Below, in pieces: positions 26,868 through 39,507 of a DNA stretch of 64,000 nt (positions are counted from its first letter, which is position 1; every line of letters starts with the position of its first letter). The stretch covers positions 124,001-188,000 of the forward strand of contig PKXY01000034.1 of the NCBI GenBank assembly GCA_003132505.1. Reading direction: 5' to 3'. The notes under the pieces were generated by a model. That model did not search any database. It had not been told where the DNA came from and saw only the letters and a program-made list of their open reading frames with translations. This DNA comes from Solirubrobacterales bacterium. GTDB taxonomy: Bacteria; Actinomycetota; Thermoleophilia; Solirubrobacterales; Solirubrobacteraceae. The position numbers and the translations under genes are program-made.

Positions 26868-28384
26868 GCCGGGCACGCTCCCGTGTAGCTGAATACCGAG
26901 CTGGCGCCGGTGGCTCCTGTGGTCACCGGGAGAGTGAGCGCTGTGATCGTCGTGCCGTTGAGGTTCGTGTTCGCGATCTGTCCCGACGACGGCAGCAGCC
27001 CGGTGTCCTTCGTCGTGCTTGAGACGGTATTCGCGAAGCACACCTGGACCGAACTGCCGTACGGCGCTTGTACCGGGTACACGGTTGCCGTTCCGACGGT
27101 GAGGCTCTTCGGCGGCGTCGACAGCGTTCGGGCAACACCGGGCGTTGGCGTACACGAGTCATACGTCGTGACCGTGTAGGGGAGCGCCGTTCCGGCGGGC
27201 GCGGTGACCGGTTGGGATGTGCTGCTGCCCTGCTGCGTCGACAGCTCCAGCAGCATCGTCGGCACAGTCACGACGGCGCTCCCGCTACCGCCGCCCGGCA
27301 CGGTGAGCAGCGGGTCGGTGTACGCTGCTGGGGTAGTTCCAGTTGTTCCAGTAGTCCCGGTGGTTGAGGTGGATCCCTCCGGGTCGTCGGAGCTGCAGGT
27401 CCCGGCGTAGGCGTTGTAGGTCGTGGGGAACACCGTCGAGGAGGTCGAGGACACACTCGACGCGCTGGCTCCGCCGCCGGTGCCGAAGCTCTGCGGCGAG
27501 GGAGTCACGTTGGGATTGCTGATGGAAAAGCTGTCCCAGTTGATCGCCGTTGGGGTCGTGCCGTTGACGAAGGTCTGGAACGTCCCGAGGGCGGTTCCCA
27601 ACTGCCCGAGCTGGAACGTGATCGCCTGCGTCGTGCCGGCGACGATGATCGCGGACTGGGTAGTGACGCCGGTCTCGGTGGCGTAACCGCTGTCGCTCTC
27701 GCTGACGCTGTAGGTGCCGGGGCTGAGTCCGCCGAAGACCGCGCAGCCGTTCGCGTCCGTTGTGAGCGTCTGCGTCAGATTGCTCGACCCTGGCCCGGTG
27801 GCCGTGATGGTGACGCCTGCGATCCCGGTGGTCGTGTTGTTGATCTCGGCTTCGACGATCAGCGAGCCGCCCGTTGGCGGGCTGATCACGCTTTGCTCGA
27901 TGACCGGCGGGCGCCCGTCGTTGCTGTTGGCCCACTGCACCTCCGACGAGGTCTCGACGTAGTCCGCGCTCGTGCCGCTGGTAGTGCATGAGCTGGTTCC
28001 GCCGGACGCCGAGACGAACCTGGTCGATGAGGTGACCGTGTAGGTCTCGCCGTCGAGCGTTACGGGATAGGTCACATTGCCATACGTCGACCCCGTGCTT
28101 CCTGTCGCGGGAGCGGTCGCGGAGAGTTCCGTCGAGGTCAGCCCGCGCAGTCGCTCCTCGTCCTGCTGGGAGATTTGGTTGGCCTGCACCTCGTGACGCT
28201 GCTGGCCGGAGAGAGAGGCGACTGCGTTGAAGCCGGTGAAGGTCGCAGCTCCGATCAGGCCGACGATCAGGACCGCGACCATCACCTCGATCATCGTGTC
28301 GCCGGCGTCGCCGGCGGCCCAAGCCGCCGCGCGCTGCGCAGACGCGCGTGCGCGGCCACGATTAGCGAACTCAGGCATCGACAC
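26864..28384 (-). CDS. Large prepilin-like protein with embedded Cna/carboxypeptidase-regulatory-like domain
   Basis: A 506-residue protein starting the three-gene pilin operon. The type III signal is internal, after a ~28-residue basic leader: AGDAGDTMIEVMVAVLIVGL, with Gly before Asp and Glu at +5. About residues 170-240 form a beta-sandwich of the Cna-B/CarboxypepD_reg kind (GSLIVEAEINNTTTGIAGVTITATG and TDANGCAVFGGLSPGTYSVSESDSGY), a module common in surface adhesins. A Thr/Gly spacer with repeated TGT units (about 345-360) and a Ser/Thr-rich C-terminus with several cysteines complete it. It is far larger than a normal minor pilin. It likely displays an adhesive or structural module at the fibre tip. 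Confidence 0.75.
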   Translation of the reverse strand: MSMPEFANRGRARASAQRAAAWAAGDAGDTMIEVMVAVLIVGLIGAATFTGFNAVASLSGQQRHEVQANQISQQDEERLRGLTSTELSATAPATGSTGSTYGNVTYPVTLDGETYTVTSSTRFVSASGGTSSCTTSGTSADYVETSSEVQWANSNDGRPPVIEQSVISPPTGGSLIVEAEINNTTTGIAGVTITATGPGSSNLTQTLTTDANGCAVFGGLSPGTYSVSESDSGYATETGVTTQSAIIVAGTTQAITFQLGQLGTALGTFQTFVNGTTPTAINWDSFSISNPNVTPSPQSFGTGGGASASSVSSTSSTVFPTTYNAYAGTCSSDDPEGSTSTTGTTGTTGTTPAAYTDPLLTVPGGGSGSAVVTVPTMLLELSTQQGSSTSQPVTAPAGTALPYTVTTYDSCTPTPGVARTLSTPPKSLTVGTATVYPVQAPYGSSVQVCFANTVSSTTKDTGLLPSSGQIANTNLNGTTITALTLPVTTGATGASSVFSYTGACPA

Positions 28385-28558
28385 CCTCCGTTATCGGCCG
28401 GTTGCCCCGAATCAATGAGCCTTCCAAGGCGAATTGCGCGCGACCGGCGCCGCTCCTGCTCGCGATCGCGCCGGACCGGCGACGTCGGGCACCGACGTTC
28501 AGGCCAGTGCCCGCCGCCGACATAGGGCTGCCGGCTCAGCGTCCCGACGCCGGCAAGC

Positions 28559-28786
28559 TCAGCCGCCGCCGCTCTGTGGCGTCGACGCCGGCGCGCAGGT
28601 CGTCTGGAAGGCCGGAAAGTAGTCGGCGTAGGTACCAGTGCCCGAGGCGCCGCTGCTCGTTGCCTGGTAGGTGAAGTTGAAAGCGCTTTGAGCAGTCAAG
28701 TCGGCGACAACCAGGGCTCCCGTCATCATGAAGGCGCCGCCAGGGTCCATCGAGTTGTTGGGGGCGAGCTGTACGAATTCGTCCAT
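28559..28786 (-). pseudogene. Probable 3' remnant of a pilus-associated surface protein gene
   Basis: A 75-residue frame with ATG at 28786 and an in-frame stop just upstream. The text LAPNNSMDPGGAFMMTG followed by ALVVADLTAQSAFNFTYQAT resembles the C-terminal beta-helix end of bacterial pilus/PilX-like proteins, where the pattern APN...G...GA(I/V)VA...F(H/N)(Y/F) recurs. It has no signal peptide or prepilin start of its own and sits directly upstream of the prepilin operon. I read it as the tail of a decayed member of the cluster. It could instead be a short real protein; no ribosome site is clear. Confidence 0.45.
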
Positions 28787-28930
28787 TTCTGGTTATCTAT
28801 CGGCCTGCCGGCAGCCATCCCGTATGTGGTGCCGCTGCGACGCCGCTCGGGCGGCCTCCGAGAATAGGTCGCATGGCCATGGCGTCGCGGGAATCTGGAC
28901 CGATGTTCGACCGGCCGGGGAAATAGCTCC

Positions 28931-29608
28931 ATGCTCCTGCTGTTCGACATCGACGGGACGCTCCTGCTGCGCGCGAGCGAGCCGCATCGCCTGGCGCTGC
29001 TCGGGGCCCTCCGGGCGGTCTACGGGATCGCTGACCCGGAGAGCCAAGGCATCAGCGCAGCTGGCAAGACCGACACGCAGATCGCGCGCGAGATTGCGCT
29101 GTCGCACGGAATAGCGGTCGCGGATTTTGACGCACACTTGCCGGCCCTCGTCAGCGCCTGCGTGGAGATCTTCGAACGCGACTGCCCGGCGCGCCTTGAA
29201 GCCCACGTGGCGCCGGGAATTGCAGAGCTGCTGGACGCTCTGGCTATGGTGGAGACCGTAAGGCTGTCTCTGCTGACCGGCAACTACGAGCGGATTGCGA
29301 GGACCAAGCTCGGCCGCGCCGGCATCGGCCACCACTTTCCTGTCGGTCAAGGCGCCTTCGGCTCTGACGCCGAGCAACGCGACCTCCTTGGTCCGATCGC
29401 CCGCGCCCGCGCCGGCGGCCGCGACGCGCCCTACCCCCGCCAGCACACCACGATCATCGGCGACACGCCACTCGACATCGCCTGCGCAAGAGCCGACGGT
29501 CTACGCGCAATCGCAATCGCAACCGGCCCCTATCAAGCGGACGCGCTCAGCCACGCCGATGCTGTAGTCCAAGACGCCTACGCCCTGCGCGCCCTCCTCG
29601 AGGGGTGA
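28931..29608 (+). CDS. HAD-superfamily phosphatase (phosphoglycolate phosphatase-like)
   Basis: A 225-residue soluble hydrolase. Motif I is LLFDIDGTLL with the nucleophile Asp near residue 5, motif II is LSLLTGNYE, motif III Lys lies in RTKLGRAG, and motif IV is TIIGDTPLDIACARA. A helical cap occupies about residues 18-95. The layout is that of the Gph/PGP subgroup acting on phosphoglycolate or similar phosphomonoesters, but specificity is not certain. ATG at 28931 stands right at the catalytic motif. Its TGA lies in the hairpin shared with the convergent ettA gene. Confidence 0.87.
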   Translation: MLLLFDIDGTLLLRASEPHRLALLGALRAVYGIADPESQGISAAGKTDTQIAREIALSHGIAVADFDAHLPALVSACVEIFERDCPARLEAHVAPGIAELLDALAMVETVRLSLLTGNYERIARTKLGRAGIGHHFPVGQGAFGSDAEQRDLLGPIARARAGGRDAPYPRQHTTIIGDTPLDIACARADGLRAIAIATGPYQADALSHADAVVQDAYALRALLEG

Positions 29609-29640
29609 TTTCACCCGGCTGGAGGCCGGCCAAAATCACC
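29604..29640. terminator. Bidirectional terminator overlapping both stop codons (HAD / ettA)
   Basis: GGTGATTT (29604-29611) pairs with AAATCACC (29633-29640), with an inner CGGC/GCCG helix between. The TGA of the HAD gene (29606-29608) and the TGA of ettA (29636-29638, minus strand) both lie in the arms. The T and A runs inside the arms give weak U tracts both ways. Confidence 0.55.
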
Positions 29641-31288
29641 TTACGAGCCTCTTGTAGGAGATCCGCTTCGGCCTGTCTGCCTCGGGGCCCAGCACCGCCC
29701 GGCGGTGTTCCTCATAGGCTTCGAAATTGCCCTCGAACCAGGTGACGCGGCTGTCGCCTTCGAACGCGAGCACGTGCGTCGCAACGCGGTCCAGAAACCA
29801 GCGGTCGTGTGAGATCACGACCGCGCAGCCGGCGAAGGTCAGCAGCGCCTCCTCGAGCGCACGCAGCGTGTCGACGTCGAGATCGTTGGTCGGCTCGTCA
29901 AGCAGCAGCACGTTGCCTCCGCTTCGCAGCAGTTTCGCGAGGTGCAGCCGGTTGCGCTCGCCGCCCGAGAGCTTCCCGACCTGTTTCTGCTGGTCTGAGC
30001 CCTTGAAGTTGAAGGACGCCGTGTACTGACGCGAGTTGATCCACCGCTCGCCGAGCTTTATCTGGTCGGCGCCGCCCGAGATCTCCTGCCAGACCGAATT
30101 GCTGTCATCGAGCGAGTCGCGCGACTGGTCGACGTAGGCGAGCTCGACCGTATCGCCGATCCGTAGCTCGCCGCCGTCGGGCTCCTCCTGCCCGGTGATC
30201 ATCCGTAGCAGCGTCGTCTTGCCGGCCCCGTTCGGCCCGATCACGCCGACGATACCGCCGCGCGGCAGCGAGAACGAGAGGTCCTCGAACAGCAAACGAT
30301 CGCCGTAGCCCTTGCGTAGATCGCGAGCCTCGATGACCAGATCACCGAGTCGCGGACCGGCCGGAATGTGGACCTGGACCTCGTCGAGCTTGACCTCGGC
30401 CTCCTCGGCGAGTAGCGCTTCGTAGCGGGCGAGACGGGACTTCGAGCGGGTCCGCCGCCCTTTCGGGTTGGTGCGCACCCACTCGAGCTCTGCCGCGATC
30501 GTCCGCTGACGCGCCCGCTCCTGCTTCTCGGACTGCGCGAGGCGCGCTTGCTTCTGCTCGAGCCAGCCACTGTAGTTGCCCTCGTAGGGGATGCCGCGAC
30601 CGCGGTCGAGCTCGAGGATCCAGCCTGCGACGTTGTCGAGGAAGTAGCGGTCGTGGGTGACAGCCACGACCGTCCCGTTGTACTCGGCGAGATGACGTTC
30701 TAGCCACTCGACCGATTCGGCATCGAGATGATTGGTCGGCTCGTCGAGCAGCAGCAGGTCGGGCTGGCTGAGCAGCAGCCGGCACAGCGCAACGCGACGT
30801 CGTTCGCCGCCCGAGAGGTGCTCAACGCTCTCCTCGCCGGGTGGGCAGCGCAATGCGTCCATCGCGTGCTCGGCCATGCCCTCCAGGTTCCACGCGTCGG
30901 CGGCATCGATCTGCTCCTGCAGGCGCGCAAACTCATCCGCCGTCTCGTCCGAGTAGTTGGCGGCGAGCTCGTTGAATCGCTCGACGAGCGCCACCAGGCC
31001 GCTGACTCCCTCGAGCACGTTGTCAAGCACGTTCTTGGCGGGATCGAGCTTCGGCTCCTGGTCGAGCAACCCGACGCTTGCCCCGGGAGCGAGCTGCGCG
31101 TCGCCACGGAACTCGCTGTCGCGCCCGGCCATGATCGCCAGCAGGCTCGATTTGCCGGCGCCGTTGTAGCCGAGCACACCGATCTTCGCGCCGTGGAAGA
31201 AGGACAGCGAGACGTCCTCGAGGACCTTCCGATCGGGCGGGTAGACCTTGCCGAGCTTGTAGGTCTGGAAGATGTATTCGCCGGGCAT
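29636..31288 (-). CDS. ettA: Energy-dependent translational throttle protein EttA (ABC-F ATPase)
   Basis: A 550-residue soluble ABC-F protein that binds the ribosomal E site and links translation to ATP level. It has two ATPase domains: Walker A GYNGAGKSSLL with signature LSGGERRRVALCRLL in the first, and GPNGAGKTTLL with LSGGERNRLHLAKLL in the second. Both Walker B segments read LLLDEPTNHLD or LLLDEPTNDLD. The EttA arm is inserted in the first domain (about residues 90-145), and the linker has the KSRLARYEALL type sequence. Start is ATG at 31288. It is divergent from the J-domain gene with a 40-base gap that must hold both promoters or ribosome sites. Confidence 0.94.
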   Translation of the reverse strand: MPGEYIFQTYKLGKVYPPDRKVLEDVSLSFFHGAKIGVLGYNGAGKSSLLAIMAGRDSEFRGDAQLAPGASVGLLDQEPKLDPAKNVLDNVLEGVSGLVALVERFNELAANYSDETADEFARLQEQIDAADAWNLEGMAEHAMDALRCPPGEESVEHLSGGERRRVALCRLLLSQPDLLLLDEPTNHLDAESVEWLERHLAEYNGTVVAVTHDRYFLDNVAGWILELDRGRGIPYEGNYSGWLEQKQARLAQSEKQERARQRTIAAELEWVRTNPKGRRTRSKSRLARYEALLAEEAEVKLDEVQVHIPAGPRLGDLVIEARDLRKGYGDRLLFEDLSFSLPRGGIVGVIGPNGAGKTTLLRMITGQEEPDGGELRIGDTVELAYVDQSRDSLDDSNSVWQEISGGADQIKLGERWINSRQYTASFNFKGSDQQKQVGKLSGGERNRLHLAKLLRSGGNVLLLDEPTNDLDVDTLRALEEALLTFAGCAVVISHDRWFLDRVATHVLAFEGDSRVTWFEGNFEAYEEHRRAVLGPEADRPKRISYKRLVR

Positions 31289-31328
31289 CGCCTTGCAGCA
31301 TAAGGAGTTCAGCTAACGTGATTTGCTG

Positions 31329-32573
31329 ATGGCAAACGTCTTTAACCTCGAGCAGGCGATGCTGCTGCTCGAGCTGGAGCCGCCGTTCGGCGTGCGTGAT
31401 GTCCAGCTCGCGCGGCGGCGGATGGCCAAACGCTGGCACCCCGACATCGCGCCTCCGGGACGCCAGCACGAGCACCAGCGCCACCTGCAGGCGATCAACG
31501 ATGCCGCCGACGAGCTCGAGATCCTCGCCGAGGGATCTCGCGGCGGACGCATCTCTGTCAACGCAGCCAAGGCTTCCGCCGCCGCGTCGCGCCAGGCGCG
31601 TGCCGAAGAGGGTCAGCGCGCCTACGAGGCCGAGCAGCGCGCGCGCAAGGCGGCAGCCGAGCGTGCGCAGCACGACCCGTTCGGCGACCGCCTGCCAGAC
31701 CATTCCGTGGTCCACCGTTATGCACGTTGCCTGACCTATCCGGAATGGGGCGTCGGGAGCGTCACCGGGATCTACTTCAGCGGCGGCGGCGATGAGGTGC
31801 AGCAGTGGGCGCGCGTGCAGTTCGCGCAAGGCATCCGAACCGTGCCGGCCGGCAGCCTTCGCTTCGTCGACTTCTCCAAGCCGGACGCGGGCGCCGATCG
31901 CCTCGAGCGCTTCATGACCGCCGCGACGCACGCAATGGCCGAGGGCGAGTACGCCCTCGCTGCCCAGCGCTTGATCTACGCGCGGGATGCCGACCCGACG
32001 AACGTCGGAGTGTTGCGACTGATGACGCTCGCCTTCTGGCAGGCCGGTAAGCTCGAGCCCGCCGCTCGTGCTGTACGCGACTGGGCGCGTGTCGATGGCG
32101 AGCGACCGGCAGCGCATCGCTTCGCGGCGCGGATCTACGAGGACATGGGGGCACTCGATCTCGCCGCCGAGGCAGCCGAGCGGGCGGCCAAGCGGGCTCC
32201 CGGCGACGCCGGTGAGTGGGAGCGGCTCGGGCGGCTACGTTTGCAGCTGCACGACCCGGCGGGGGCGCTCGCCCCTTTGCGCCGGGCGCAATCGCTGCGA
32301 GCGAGCGTCGAGGGCTTGCTCGATCTCGCGCTGGCCTGCTCTCTCTGCGGCGACCTCGGCGGTGAGGTATCGGCCTGCGAAGCGGCGACCAGGCTGGAGC
32401 CCGAGTCGACAGATGCCTGGGTCAGGCTCGCCCACGCCCTCGCGCGCACCGATCGCCTCGGGGACTGCCTCGCCGCCTGCGAGACGGCGCTCGAGCTGGG
32501 TGCGCACCAGGAGGTGCTCGACCTGCGCGAGCGCATTCTCCGTGCCGAGCCGCGCGTCCTCCCGGCCGTCTAG
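31329..32573 (+). CDS. J-domain protein with C-terminal TPR-like repeats
   Basis: About 414 residues from ATG at 31329 (TTG at 31323 is in frame). Residues ~5-65 resemble a J domain: ARRRMAKRWHPDIAPPGRQ carries the HPD tripeptide needed to stimulate Hsp70, followed by HLQAINDAADELEIL. A charged Ala/Arg/Glu helix (~75-110) leads to a short beta-rich region with YPEWGVGSVTGIYFSGGG. The C-terminal half (~190-400) is built from tetratricopeptide-like helical repeats. This suggests a co-chaperone that brings bound clients to DnaK. There is no DnaJ Gly/Phe or zinc-finger region. It is not a DnaJ or CbpA orthologue that I can name. Confidence 0.78.
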   Translation: MANVFNLEQAMLLLELEPPFGVRDVQLARRRMAKRWHPDIAPPGRQHEHQRHLQAINDAADELEILAEGSRGGRISVNAAKASAAASRQARAEEGQRAYEAEQRARKAAAERAQHDPFGDRLPDHSVVHRYARCLTYPEWGVGSVTGIYFSGGGDEVQQWARVQFAQGIRTVPAGSLRFVDFSKPDAGADRLERFMTAATHAMAEGEYALAAQRLIYARDADPTNVGVLRLMTLAFWQAGKLEPAARAVRDWARVDGERPAAHRFAARIYEDMGALDLAAEAAERAAKRAPGDAGEWERLGRLRLQLHDPAGALAPLRRAQSLRASVEGLLDLALACSLCGDLGGEVSACEAATRLEPESTDAWVRLAHALARTDRLGDCLAACETALELGAHQEVLDLRERILRAEPRVLPAV

Positions 32574-32608
32574 CGTCCGTCTGGCGCGCGCGCCCTAGCG
32601 TGCAGCCG

Positions 32609-32765
32609 ATGCGCCTGATCGTCGCCCCGCTGCGAGGTTGCCTACAGCGGGCGCCTCGCGATGGTGCTGCCGATGGCCGTGCGACTGCTTGTGCTCAAGG
32701 CCGACGACTCGGTGATGGTCCACTCGGACAGCGGCGGCTATAAATCGCAGAACTGTGTCTCGTAG
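32609..32765 (+). pseudogene. Frameshifted 5' remnant of a second nucS gene
   Basis: ATG at 32609 opens MRLIVA, then one extra C in the CCCC run near 32625-32628 shifts the frame. Ignoring it, the text continues RCEVAYSGRL, LPMAVRLLVLKADDS and HSDSGGYKSQN before a stop at 32763-32765. This matches the first ~50 residues of the intact nucS at 33377 (RCEVVYTGRL, LPMGVRLLMIKADGS, HSDGGGS) and of NucS in general. The nuclease domain is missing. Both a frameshift and a truncation make it non-functional. Confidence 0.8.
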
Positions 32766-33376
32766 TCAATGGAGTGCGGTGGTAGCCGAGCAGGTAGTTG
32801 CCGACGACGGTCGTGCCGACGCTCAGCGCGCTGTGCTCACGGCGTCGTTTCGGCCGTCCGGTGTTGCGGATACTGGCGATCGGCATACCAGCCGCAGTCG
32901 CGTTTGGTGATCGGCGGCGGGTTCTTGTCCACGGGCTTCCACCAGAAGCGGAAGCCACGCGCGCCCTGCGCTCTCGCCGGGCGACCGTTTGTACGAATGA
33001 GACGCCGGCCGGGCCGGGCCTCGGCGGGCGGGATGCTTCCGTTACCTGGGTGGTCGATCGGCGCGTCTTCGTCTGCGGTGCTATTCGTCATGTCGGTTAG
33101 CTGTTCGCTCATGCTCTAGATGGTCCCTTGACGTTCGTCCGGTCGTGGGGGCATTTCGTCACCTCGAGGACCGGGCGTCGACGCGCGCTCGCCCGACCGT
33201 CCCGCCACCCCGTGCCGCTGGGGCAGGCCCCGGTCGAGAAGTCCACGCGCGCGATGATGCGCGGATTGGCGGCGCGATCCTTGCCGTGTGGCCTAGCCCC
33301 ACGTAACTGACCGCGGGGCGCCTCGTTGGCCGTAGCCCGACGGTCGTCCAGCAGGACTGCCCGCTAGCCTGGGCCC
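32766..33376. other. 611-base region between nucS remnant and intact nucS, little clear content
   Basis: Apart from one doubtful reverse frame at 32837-33112, nothing recognisable is seen here. No transposase fragment, tRNA or terminal repeat is visible. It may be eroded coding DNA left by whatever duplicated or replaced nucS. Confidence 0.5.
32837..33112 (-). CDS. Hypothetical 91-residue protein, doubtful
   Basis: A reverse frame from ATG at 33112. The product is hydrophilic and Pro/Arg-rich with an aromatic patch GFRFWWKPVDKNPPPITKR and two Trp/Tyr-rich stretches. It has no signal peptide, membrane segment or recognised domain. No clear ribosome site is seen, and it sits in a region that otherwise looks eroded. 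I do not recognise it and keep it only because the aromatic block is unlike random GC-rich frames. Confidence 0.3.
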   Translation of the reverse strand: MSEQLTDMTNSTADEDAPIDHPGNGSIPPAEARPGRRLIRTNGRPARAQGARGFRFWWKPVDKNPPPITKRDCGWYADRQYPQHRTAETTP

Positions 33377-34060
33377 GTGCGCCTGATCGTCGCCCGCTGC
33401 GAGGTCGTCTACACAGGGCGCCTGTCCACCTACCTGCCGATGGGTGTGCGCTTGCTGATGATCAAGGCCGACGGAAGCTTCCAGGTGCACTCCGACGGCG
33501 GTGGGTCCAAAGTAAAGCCGCAGAATTGGATGACGCCGCCCACGACGATCGACGTTGAGGGCGATCCGCCGGCGCGGATCGAGGTGCGCAAGCTCAAAGG
33601 CGGCGAGCGGCTCGAGATCACGATCGACGAAGTGCTCTCCGATCTGACGCACGAGGCCGATCTCGACTCCGTGCTCGAGAAGGACGGCGTCGAGCGAGAC
33701 CTCCAGGAGCTGCTCGCCGCTCGCCCGGCGCACTGTGGCGAGGGCTTCCGCCTCGTTCGCCGCGAGTGGCCGACCGACATTGGCCCGGTGGACCTGATGT
33801 GTCGCGAGCCGGGTGACGGCTGGGTCGCCGTGGAGATCAAGCGGATCGGCACGATCGAGGCGGTCGAGCAGCTGGCGCGCTACCTCGAGCGCATACGCCG
33901 CGACCCCGCGATGGCAGACTGCCGCGGCGTGCTCGCCGCACAGCAGATCAAGCCGCAGGCACGCGTCCTCGCCGACTCGCGCGGCATCGCCTGTGTCGAA
34001 GTCTCCCTCGAGGAGCTACGCGGTTCCCGCGAGCCCGACCTGACCCTGTTCGCGACCTGA
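33377..34060 (+). CDS. nucS: Endonuclease NucS (EndoMS), mismatch-specific
   Basis: A 227-residue endonuclease that cuts both strands at mismatches and replaces MutS/MutL repair in most actinobacteria and many archaea. GTG at 33377 gives the usual MRLIVARCEV start. The N-terminal dimerisation/DNA-binding half runs to about residue 110. The C-terminal RecB-like nuclease has VDLMC and WVAVEIKRIGTIEAVEQL, with the Asp and Glu-x-Lys catalytic set, then QLARYLERIRRD. The C-terminus EPDLTLFAT contains DLTLF, which resembles a sliding-clamp-binding motif. A frameshifted partial copy lies 0.6 kb upstream. It is convergent with kgd. Confidence 0.95.
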   Translation: MRLIVARCEVVYTGRLSTYLPMGVRLLMIKADGSFQVHSDGGGSKVKPQNWMTPPTTIDVEGDPPARIEVRKLKGGERLEITIDEVLSDLTHEADLDSVLEKDGVERDLQELLAARPAHCGEGFRLVRREWPTDIGPVDLMCREPGDGWVAVEIKRIGTIEAVEQLARYLERIRRDPAMADCRGVLAAQQIKPQARVLADSRGIACVEVSLEELRGSREPDLTLFAT

Positions 34061-34121
34061 TCGCTGCTGGCCGATTCCTATGAAGGCAGACGTGGGAGCG
34101 GCGAGCGCCGCCCGCTCGGAG

Positions 34122-38462
<4,341 letters not shown>

Positions 38463-38484
38463 TGATTGCACTCTAGCGCGGGCA

Positions 38485-38796
38485 CTACGCGGAACTGGCA
38501 GGCTCGCTGTCAACTCGTGAGCGGCGCCGCTCCTCGCGGATGAACTCGACGGTTCCGAAGAACGGACCGATCCCACCGAGCACCGCGACCGCAACGGCCA
38601 CTCGCAGCGGGATGATGCGCATCCGCGCGGCGTAGAGGCAGGCCAGCGCCATGATGATCCAGAGACAACCATGGGTGTAGCCAAGGATCACCGTCTCCGG
38701 CTGGCGGTTGTGCAGCCCAAGCCAGGAAAAGAGCAGGCAGAAGTAAATCAGCGAGTGCACGATTGAAACGCACTCCAAGCGCCTGAACGTGATCAC
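38485..38796 (-). CDS. DUF3817 family small membrane protein
   Basis: About 103 residues from GTG at 38796, which overlaps the Nudix stop by 4 bases (GTGA). Three hydrophobic spans are seen: SIVHSLIYFCLLFSWLGL, GCLWIIMALACLYAA and VAVAVAVLGGIGPFFGTV. The first and last contain the loosely conserved features of the DUF3817 family, including the internal HG. The protein is probably a small integral membrane protein with a charged C-terminus. Function unknown. It sits between Nudix and kgd in the same operon. Confidence 0.75.
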   Translation of the reverse strand: MITFRRLECVSIVHSLIYFCLLFSWLGLHNRQPETVILGYTHGCLWIIMALACLYAARMRIIPLRVAVAVAVLGGIGPFFGTVEFIREERRRSRVDSEPASSA

Positions 38797-39443
38797 GACG
38801 CGAGCATTGCACCGGTCTGGCGAACCTCGCCGCCGGCTTCCGCCGGCCAGCGCTGCGGGTCGCGAGGCCACCAGGCAAAGTCGTCGTGCTCGGCTTCGGG
38901 GACCACGCTCGCGCCGTCCGCCAGCCAGGCCATTCCGACGAACATGACGAGTCGCTGCGGCAGGCACTGAAGCATCTCGATGCTCAGGCGCTCCGCGGAT
39001 ACCGACCACTCCTCCTCGAGCTCACGCGCCAGCGTCTCAACCGGGCTCTCGCCGAGATCAACGGATCCGCCTGCGCCAAGCGCCCAGCGCCCGGGCCATG
39101 ACGCGAGCCAACTCGCCCGCCGCCCGGCCAGCCAGCGACCGTCGGCCGCGCGGACCACGCACATCGCCGCGAGGCTCTGCGACGCGTCCGCTGGGCTGAG
39201 CCGCAGAGCCCAGCGCGTCGGCTGCAACTCGAGCGAGAGCGCGGCAGGGCGCGCTTCGAAGCTCGCGAGCCGCGCGCTCACTCCATCGTGGGAAGGCGAG
39301 CCGCGCGCTGCGAGCGCTGCGATCGCGCTGTCGGCTGCGCGCGCCGCTTCGGGCGACGGGCTGTACGGCTCCTCGATCCAGTGGCTGTGGACCAGGGCCG
39401 GCTGCCATGGTCCGCGCGCCAGGATGCCCGGGGAGAACGACAT
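38793..39443 (-). CDS. Nudix hydrolase
   Basis: About 216 residues from ATG at 39443 (GTG at 39452 also in frame). The C-terminal ~125 residues are a Nudix domain with the box GGSVDLGESPVETLARELEEEWSV, which keeps the catalytic RELEEE core. The N-terminal ~85 residues are Ala/Arg-rich and do not match a domain I know. The substrate (a nucleoside diphosphate linked to another group) is not predictable. First gene of the Nudix-DUF3817-kgd operon and divergent from the MarR gene, so the palindrome at 39488-39506 lies in its promoter region too. Confidence 0.8.
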   Translation of the reverse strand: MSFSPGILARGPWQPALVHSHWIEEPYSPSPEAARAADSAIAALAARGSPSHDGVSARLASFEARPAALSLELQPTRWALRLSPADASQSLAAMCVVRAADGRWLAGRRASWLASWPGRWALGAGGSVDLGESPVETLARELEEEWSVSAERLSIEMLQCLPQRLVMFVGMAWLADGASVVPEAEHDDFAWWPRDPQRWPAEAGGEVRQTGAMLAS

Positions 39444-39487
39444 TGAGCGCACAGGCTACGCGCTGGGGAGAAGTGCCACAGTCGATA

Positions 39488-39506
39488 TAGTTAGCAAAGC
39501 TAACTA
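39488..39506. promoter_or_regulatory. Perfect palindrome, probable MarR operator
   Basis: TAGTTAGC, a three-base AAA spacer, then GCTAACTA: a perfect 8-bp inverted repeat in the 64-base divergent gap, ending one base before the marR ATG. Its position and its AT content in GC-rich DNA fit an autoregulatory site for a dimeric winged-helix repressor. It could also act on the divergent Nudix-kgd operon. Confidence 0.75.
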
Positions 39507-39507
39507 G

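Noticed and set aside
38463-38684. Longer N-terminus for Kgd
   Set aside because: The extra 74 residues are Ser/Arg-rich without homology and overlap DUF3817; the lipoyl domain starts right after ATG 38462.
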